Below, piece after piece: positions 60,231 to 64,000 of a DNA stretch of 64,000 nt. The translations under genes and the position numbers were made by a program. The first letter of the stretch is position 1. Each line of letters starts with the position of its first letter. Location: positions 62,001 through 126,000 of the forward strand of contig NZ_JAEACP010000001.1 of NCBI RefSeq assembly GCF_015999335.1, given 5' to 3'. A model generated the notes under the pieces. That model had not been told where the DNA came from, ran no database searches, and saw only the letters and a program-made list of their open reading frames with translations. The stretch is from Tabrizicola soli (GTDB taxonomy: Bacteria; Pseudomonadota; Alphaproteobacteria; Rhodobacterales; Rhodobacteraceae).

Positions 60231-61345
60231 GCCGGGGCTCCCCGCCGCAACCGGCGCGGCTGCTGGCCCCACCACAGCAGCCCCCAGGCCAGCGCCATCC
60301 CGCCAAGCGGCGCCGCGTAAAGCGCCGGCCATACCGCCGCGGATTGCAGCGCAAGGCTGCCCGCCCAGGTCCAGGCGAGCTGCAGCCCGATGATCAACCC
60401 CACCGCCAGCGCCATCTGCCGCCAGAGCCCGAAGCGCGAGAACCCGCCGAGCATCAGCGCGGCAAAGCCCAGAAGCGGCGCGGCGATGGCCAGAAGCGGT
60501 CCGGCAAGGCGGGAATGGCCCTCCTCCAGCATCTCGGCCGGGGTCACGTTTACCGACTGCGCCAGCTCGGGGTCCGCCGCCAGAAGGGTCGGGGTCGAGA
60601 GCGTGTCGGTCGCGATCTTGCCCACCGCATCCAGGTTGACCAGTCCGGCAAGGTCCAGCGTGAAATCGGCGAAGCGCGTGACCGACAGCCGCCCGCTCGC
60701 CCGGTCCAGCGTCTGGGTCGCGCCTTCGACCATCACCAGCTTCGACGCCGCCTCGCCCCGGACGAGAAAGGCCTTGCGCGCGGTATGGACCACCCGCTCG
60801 CCACGCGCGCGCTCGTCCGAGAGAAACAGGTCCAGGAGTTCGCCGGTCGGGGTGATCTCGCGGATGTAGAGCGCCAGTCCCGCGCCGGGATGCATGAACT
60901 GGCCCGCGTTCAGGAAGCGGGCGGTGACGTTCTGCGAGATCTCGGCGCTGCGGTCCGAGAGCAGGCGCTGGCTGGCGGGCACCAGCACGTTGGTCAGGAC
61001 CAGCTGCATCGCCATGACGCAGAATCCGAAATAGAGCACCGGCCGCGCCAGCCGGAAGGCGGAAAAGCCGGTGGCCTGCATCACCACAAGCTCGCTTTCC
61101 TGCATCAGCCGGTTGACGGCATAGACCGTCGCGGCAAAGGCCGCCACCGGCAGCACCAGGCGCACGGCATTGGGCAGGGTCAGAAGCGAGAACTCGAGGA
61201 ACACCAGCGCCGACTGGCCATCGCCGATCAGCTGGTCGAACAGGCCCACCGCCCGGTTGACCCAGTAGACGGCCACCAGAACCAGCGCGAAGAAGCCGAA
61301 CAGCTGAAGCAGCTGCGACAGCAGGTATCTGTCGAATCTGGACAC
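60227..61345 (-). CDS. lptF: LPS export ABC transporter permease LptF
   Basis: This 372-aa permease is the partner of LptG. Membrane segments lie near residues 12-32, 55-75, 100-120 and 275-360, with a periplasmic domain between. The coupling loop is MQESELVVMQATGFSAFRL near residue 80. The start is GTG 61345 (VSRFDRYLL). It is the first gene of the lptF-lptG-lptD-surA-pdxA-ksgA cluster and divergent from pepA with a 150-nt shared upstream region. LptB, LptC and LptA are not in the window. Confidence 0.94.
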   Translation of the reverse strand: MSRFDRYLLSQLLQLFGFFALVLVAVYWVNRAVGLFDQLIGDGQSALVFLEFSLLTLPNAVRLVLPVAAFAATVYAVNRLMQESELVVMQATGFSAFRLARPVLYFGFCVMAMQLVLTNVLVPASQRLLSDRSAEISQNVTARFLNAGQFMHPGAGLALYIREITPTGELLDLFLSDERARGERVVHTARKAFLVRGEAASKLVMVEGATQTLDRASGRLSVTRFADFTLDLAGLVNLDAVGKIATDTLSTPTLLAADPELAQSVNVTPAEMLEEGHSRLAGPLLAIAAPLLGFAALMLGGFSRFGLWRQMALAVGLIIGLQLAWTWAGSLALQSAAVWPALYAAPLGGMALAWGLLWWGQQPRRLRRGAPA

Positions 61346-61495
61346 GCGTCCGCCGGCCCCCACAAGATCTTGCGATGACCCTAACGGAATTCGCGGACGG
61401 CGAAAACTGCTATCTGGCCAATCGCCCGGCCCGGATGTAGCGTCCCGGCGAAGGCTTGCCCAGTGCGGCAAACCACCCGAGAACGCGAGAGAACG

Positions 61496-62962
61496 ATGCC
61501 CCAGCCCCTGCCGATCCAGTTTCTTGCCGCCGATCTTGACGCCCTGGCCACCACGTCCGGCCGCATCGCCGTGCTGGCCGAACCCGGCCAGCCGCCCTCG
61601 GCCGCCTTCCGCAAGCTCGACCGGCTGACGCGCGGGGCGCTGGCGCGGGCCGCCGCCTCCGATGCCTTCGGCAAGCTGAAGCCGGGCGAGGCGATGGAAC
61701 TGGCCTGGCCCGCGGGCCTGCAGGCCGAGGCGGTGCAGATCCTGCGCCTGCCGAAGCGCGCCGATGTGGCTCAGGCCCGCAAGGCGGGTGCGACGGTCGG
61801 GCGGTCGCATGGCGCGTCCCCGACGCTGGTCCTGGCCGAAGGCCATTCCCGTGCGGCCGAGATCGCCTTCGGTCTCGCGCTGCGGGCCTATGATTTCGAC
61901 ACCCACAAGACCGGCGAGAAGAAGGCGAGGGGCGCGGTGACCGTCGCCGTCGCCAACCCCGAAGCCGTGGCCCGCGCCGCCGCGCCGATGGCGGCGGTGG
62001 CCGAGGGCGTGTTCTTTACCCGCGACCTGGTGAATGAACCGGCGAACGTGCTGACCACCTCAGACTTCGCCGCCCGCCTGGCCGGGATGCAGGAGCTTGG
62101 CCTGCAGGTCGAGATCCTGGAGGAGGAGGAGCTGCGCCGCCTGGGCATGGGCGCGCTGCTCGGCGTGGGGCAGGGGTCGGAAAGCCCCTCGAAGGTCGTG
62201 GTGATGCAGTGGCAGGGCGGCGGGGACGAGGCCCCCTTCGCGCTGATCGGCAAGGGCGTGGTCTTCGACACCGGCGGCATCTCGATCAAGCCCGCCGCCG
62301 GGATGGAGGACATGACCATGGACATGGGCGGCGCGGGCACCGTAGCCGGGGTCATGCGGACGCTGGCGCTGCGCAAGGCCAGGGCCAATGTCGTGGGGCT
62401 GGTCGGTCTGGTCGAGAACATGCCCGACGGCCGCGCCCAGCGCCCCGGCGACGTGGTGAAGTCGATGAAGGGCGACACGATCGAGGTCATCAACACCGAC
62501 GCCGAGGGGCGGCTGGTGCTGGCCGATGTGCTCTGGTACGCACAGGACCGCTTCAAGCCGACCGGCATGATCAACCTCGCCACGCTGACCGGCGCGATCA
62601 TCATCGCGCTGGGGCATGAGAACACCGGCGTCTTCTCCAACGACGACGCCCTCTGCAACGCCTTCCTCGCCGCCGCCAAGGCGGAGGGCGAGGGCGCCTG
62701 GCGGATGCCGATGGGCGAGGCCTATGACCAGAAGCTGAAGTCCCGCGTGGCCGACATGATGAACGTCGGCGGCCGCGACGGCGGCGCGATCACCGCCGCG
62801 CAGTTCCTGGCCCGCTTCGTCAAGCCGGAGGTCCCCTGGTGCCACCTCGACATCGCGGGGACCGCGCTTCTGAAGGCGGACACCACCCTGGCGCCGAAAG
62901 GGGCGACCGGCTGGGGCGTCATGGCGCTGGACCGGCTGATCCGCGACAGGTTCGAGAAGTGA
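61496..62962 (+). CDS. pepA: Leucyl aminopeptidase
   Basis: This 488-aa M17 aminopeptidase removes N-terminal residues from peptides in the cytoplasm, using two metal ions. The signature NTDAEGRLVLADVLWYA lies near residue 333. Metal-binding and catalytic parts also include IGKGVVFDTGGISIKPAAG near 250 and MDMGGAGTVAG near 276. The N-terminal domain (about 1-160) is less conserved, as usual. It is divergent from lptF, and holC follows 96 nt later; pepA-holC order is common in Proteobacteria. Confidence 0.96.
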   Translation: MPQPLPIQFLAADLDALATTSGRIAVLAEPGQPPSAAFRKLDRLTRGALARAAASDAFGKLKPGEAMELAWPAGLQAEAVQILRLPKRADVAQARKAGATVGRSHGASPTLVLAEGHSRAAEIAFGLALRAYDFDTHKTGEKKARGAVTVAVANPEAVARAAAPMAAVAEGVFFTRDLVNEPANVLTTSDFAARLAGMQELGLQVEILEEEELRRLGMGALLGVGQGSESPSKVVVMQWQGGGDEAPFALIGKGVVFDTGGISIKPAAGMEDMTMDMGGAGTVAGVMRTLALRKARANVVGLVGLVENMPDGRAQRPGDVVKSMKGDTIEVINTDAEGRLVLADVLWYAQDRFKPTGMINLATLTGAIIIALGHENTGVFSNDDALCNAFLAAAKAEGEGAWRMPMGEAYDQKLKSRVADMMNVGGRDGGAITAAQFLARFVKPEVPWCHLDIAGTALLKADTTLAPKGATGWGVMALDRLIRDRFEK

Positions 62963-63058
62963 TGCTCCTCCCTCGCTTCGCGTCGGTCCTCGCGGGCGGG
63001 CGCAACCGGCGAAGAGCGGTCAAAGACAAGCGATGAGCGGACCCGGAAGGCCACGGAC

Positions 63059-63532
63059 ATGGGCACGGTGATGTTCTACCATCTGACCCGTTCGACCCCC
63101 GCCGATACCCTGGCGGTGAACGCGGCCAGGGCGCTCGGGCAGGGTTGGCGGGTGATGGTGCGCGGTACCGACCGCGAGGCGCTCGACCGGCTGGACGCCG
63201 CGCTCTGGCTGAAGGGGGGCGACGGCAGCTTCCTGCCGCACGGGCTGGAGGGCGGGCCGCAGGATGCCGACCAGCCGGTGCTTCTGGGGCTCGGCCCGCC
63301 GGTGAACGGGGCGCGGGTGCTGGCGCTGGTCGACGGGGCGGAAGCAACCGACGCCGAGATCGCGGCGATGGAGCGGGTCTGGATCCTGTTCGACGGCAAC
63401 GACCAGCTCCGGCTGCAGGCCGCGCGGCAGCAATGGCGCGCGGTCACCGGCGCCGGTCATGCCGCGCAATACTGGTCCGAGGACTCGGGGCGCTGGGAGA
63501 AGAAATCCGAAAGCCCGGCCCGCCCGTCCTGA
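63059..63532 (+). CDS. holC: DNA polymerase III subunit chi
   Basis: This 157-aa protein is the chi clamp-loader accessory subunit, which contacts SSB. The opening VMFYHLTRSTPADTLAVNAA and GWRVMVRGTDREALDRLDAALW match the family, as does FLPHGLEGGPQDADQPVLLG, the conserved central region, and the final WILFDGNDQLRLQAARQQW. The start is ATG 63059; ATG 63071 is also possible. The partner psi (holD) is usually absent in alphaproteobacteria. It follows pepA on the same strand. Confidence 0.93.
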   Translation: MGTVMFYHLTRSTPADTLAVNAARALGQGWRVMVRGTDREALDRLDAALWLKGGDGSFLPHGLEGGPQDADQPVLLGLGPPVNGARVLALVDGAEATDAEIAAMERVWILFDGNDQLRLQAARQQWRAVTGAGHAAQYWSEDSGRWEKKSESPARPS

Positions 63533-63709
63533 CCGGCCGCCTTCTTCTTTGACAGCAGGAGCCGCCGGTGGCACCACGGCCAAAGCGGTTTGAATTCCCG
63601 CCCCCGCCCGCCCCCCCGTTGAAAGTGACCATATCTTGACCAAAGCCCTGCTTGACCCCCGCCCGGCGCAGCCTAGCCTTGGCGGGCCGGACAAGACCGT
63701 GAGCCAAGC
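63533..63709. other. Intergenic region before glgP
   Basis: 177 nt without a recognisable gene. It has a poly-C/G-rich stretch (63595-63620) and no clear terminator after holC. It probably contains the glgP promoter, but I cannot assign boxes with confidence. Confidence 0.3.
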
Positions 63710-64000
63710 GTGACCCCGAACCTTCTGCAGGCCGATGTCCTGCGCCATCTGACCTTCACCCAGGGCAAGGACGCCCCCCATGCCAGCCTGCAGGACTGGC
63801 GGCTGGCGCTCAGCCATGCGATCCGCGACCGCATCGTGGTCCCCTGGTTCGCCGCGACCCGGCGCACCTGGGCCGACGACCGCAAGCGCGTCTGCTATCT
63901 GTCGATGGAATACCTGATCGGCCGGGTGCTCGAGGATGCGATGATCAACCTCGGCCTCTACGACGTCGCGGTCGAGGCGATGGCGGGGCTCGGGCTCGAC
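63710..64000 (+). CDS. glgP: Glycogen phosphorylase, N-terminal part (cut by window end)
   Basis: The first 97 codons of a glycogen/starch phosphorylase are present; the frame runs off the window. The diagnostic VCYLSMEYLIGRVLEDAMIN lies at residues about 62-81, preceded by VVPWFAATRRTWADD, both typical of GT35 phosphorylases. It would release glucose-1-phosphate from glycogen. The start is taken as GTG 63710, the only plausible start in frame, though no good ribosome site is visible. A glycogen operon (glgB, glgC, glgA) probably continues to the right. Confidence 0.9.
   Translation, partial: MTPNLLQADVLRHLTFTQGKDAPHASLQDWRLALSHAIRDRIVVPWFAATRRTWADDRKRVCYLSMEYLIGRVLEDAMINLGLYDVAVEAMAGLGLD

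Noticed and set aside
1-64000. CRISPR array, prophage, insertion sequence or defence island
   Set aside because: No regularly spaced repeats, no transposase or integrase, no phage structural genes and no restriction or toxin-antitoxin genes were seen.

Overview
The window is a 64 kb piece of a high-GC alphaproteobacterial chromosome. Gene content and order point to the order Rhodobacterales (Paracoccaceae/Rhodobacteraceae), but I cannot name a genus from sequence alone. Supporting signs are the yceD-rpmF-plsX-fabH-ihfA-merR block, the lptF-lptG-lptD-surA-pdxA-ksgA block, a GapR (DUF2312) protein, a double-length dCTP deaminase, a full-length PntA, a stand-alone pterin-binding methyltransferase next to a divergent metF, and an ScfR-type regulator. 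There is no insertion sequence, prophage, integrase or CRISPR array. It reads as core chromosome with a few accessory metabolic modules.

Layout. 0-5.4 kb: a FliM-like protein, a TIGR01244 sulfurtransferase, a DksA/TraR protein coupled to a 66-aa protein, a small membrane protein, GapR, a conserved hypothetical, a two-part iron-type ABC permease and tRNA-Thr. 5.4-7.4 kb: a TfoX-C protein, a Gln-rich small ORF, dCTP deaminase and tRNA-Pro. 7.5-11.6 kb: the MerR/IHF/fatty-acid/L32 block. 11.7-14.2 kb: a BamE-like lipoprotein, MsrB, OlsB and a secreted HEVKH protein. 14.4-16.7 kb: a methyl-folate operon. 16.9-24.9 kb: Ppx/GppA, RlmE, a DUF882 peptidase, an L,D-transpeptidase, LpxD with a dedicated ACP and ketosynthase, and IalB. 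25.3-35.5 kb: a HerA-like ATPase, D-lyxose isomerase, a second L,D-transpeptidase, kynureninase, an ICMT-like enzyme, PntAB and DUF3422.

35.5-48 kb is a peptide-utilisation locus: an OppDFABC transporter, a divergent pair of M20 peptidases and, 4 nt downstream, a 1,327-aa multi-PAS hybrid histidine kinase. 48-53.8 kb carries an ScfR-family regulator divergent from serine-glyoxylate aminotransferase, malyl-CoA lyase and malate-CoA ligase (mtkAB), a compact serine-cycle or glyoxylate-interconversion module. 53.9-61.3 kb is the LPS-export and outer-membrane-assembly operon. 61.5-63.5 kb encodes leucyl aminopeptidase and the DNA polymerase III chi subunit; the window ends inside a glycogen phosphorylase gene.

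Below gene level I see closely matched promoters for tRNA-Pro and rpmF, a perfect IHF consensus upstream of ihfA itself, two families of dispersed intergenic palindromes, several intrinsic terminators, and a habit of convergent genes sharing stop codons (CTAG). I found no clearly new biological system. The best leads are the lpxD-ACP-ketosynthase cluster, the kinase attached to the peptidase operon, the ScfR/serine-cycle island with its AT-rich operator, and the split methionine synthase module.
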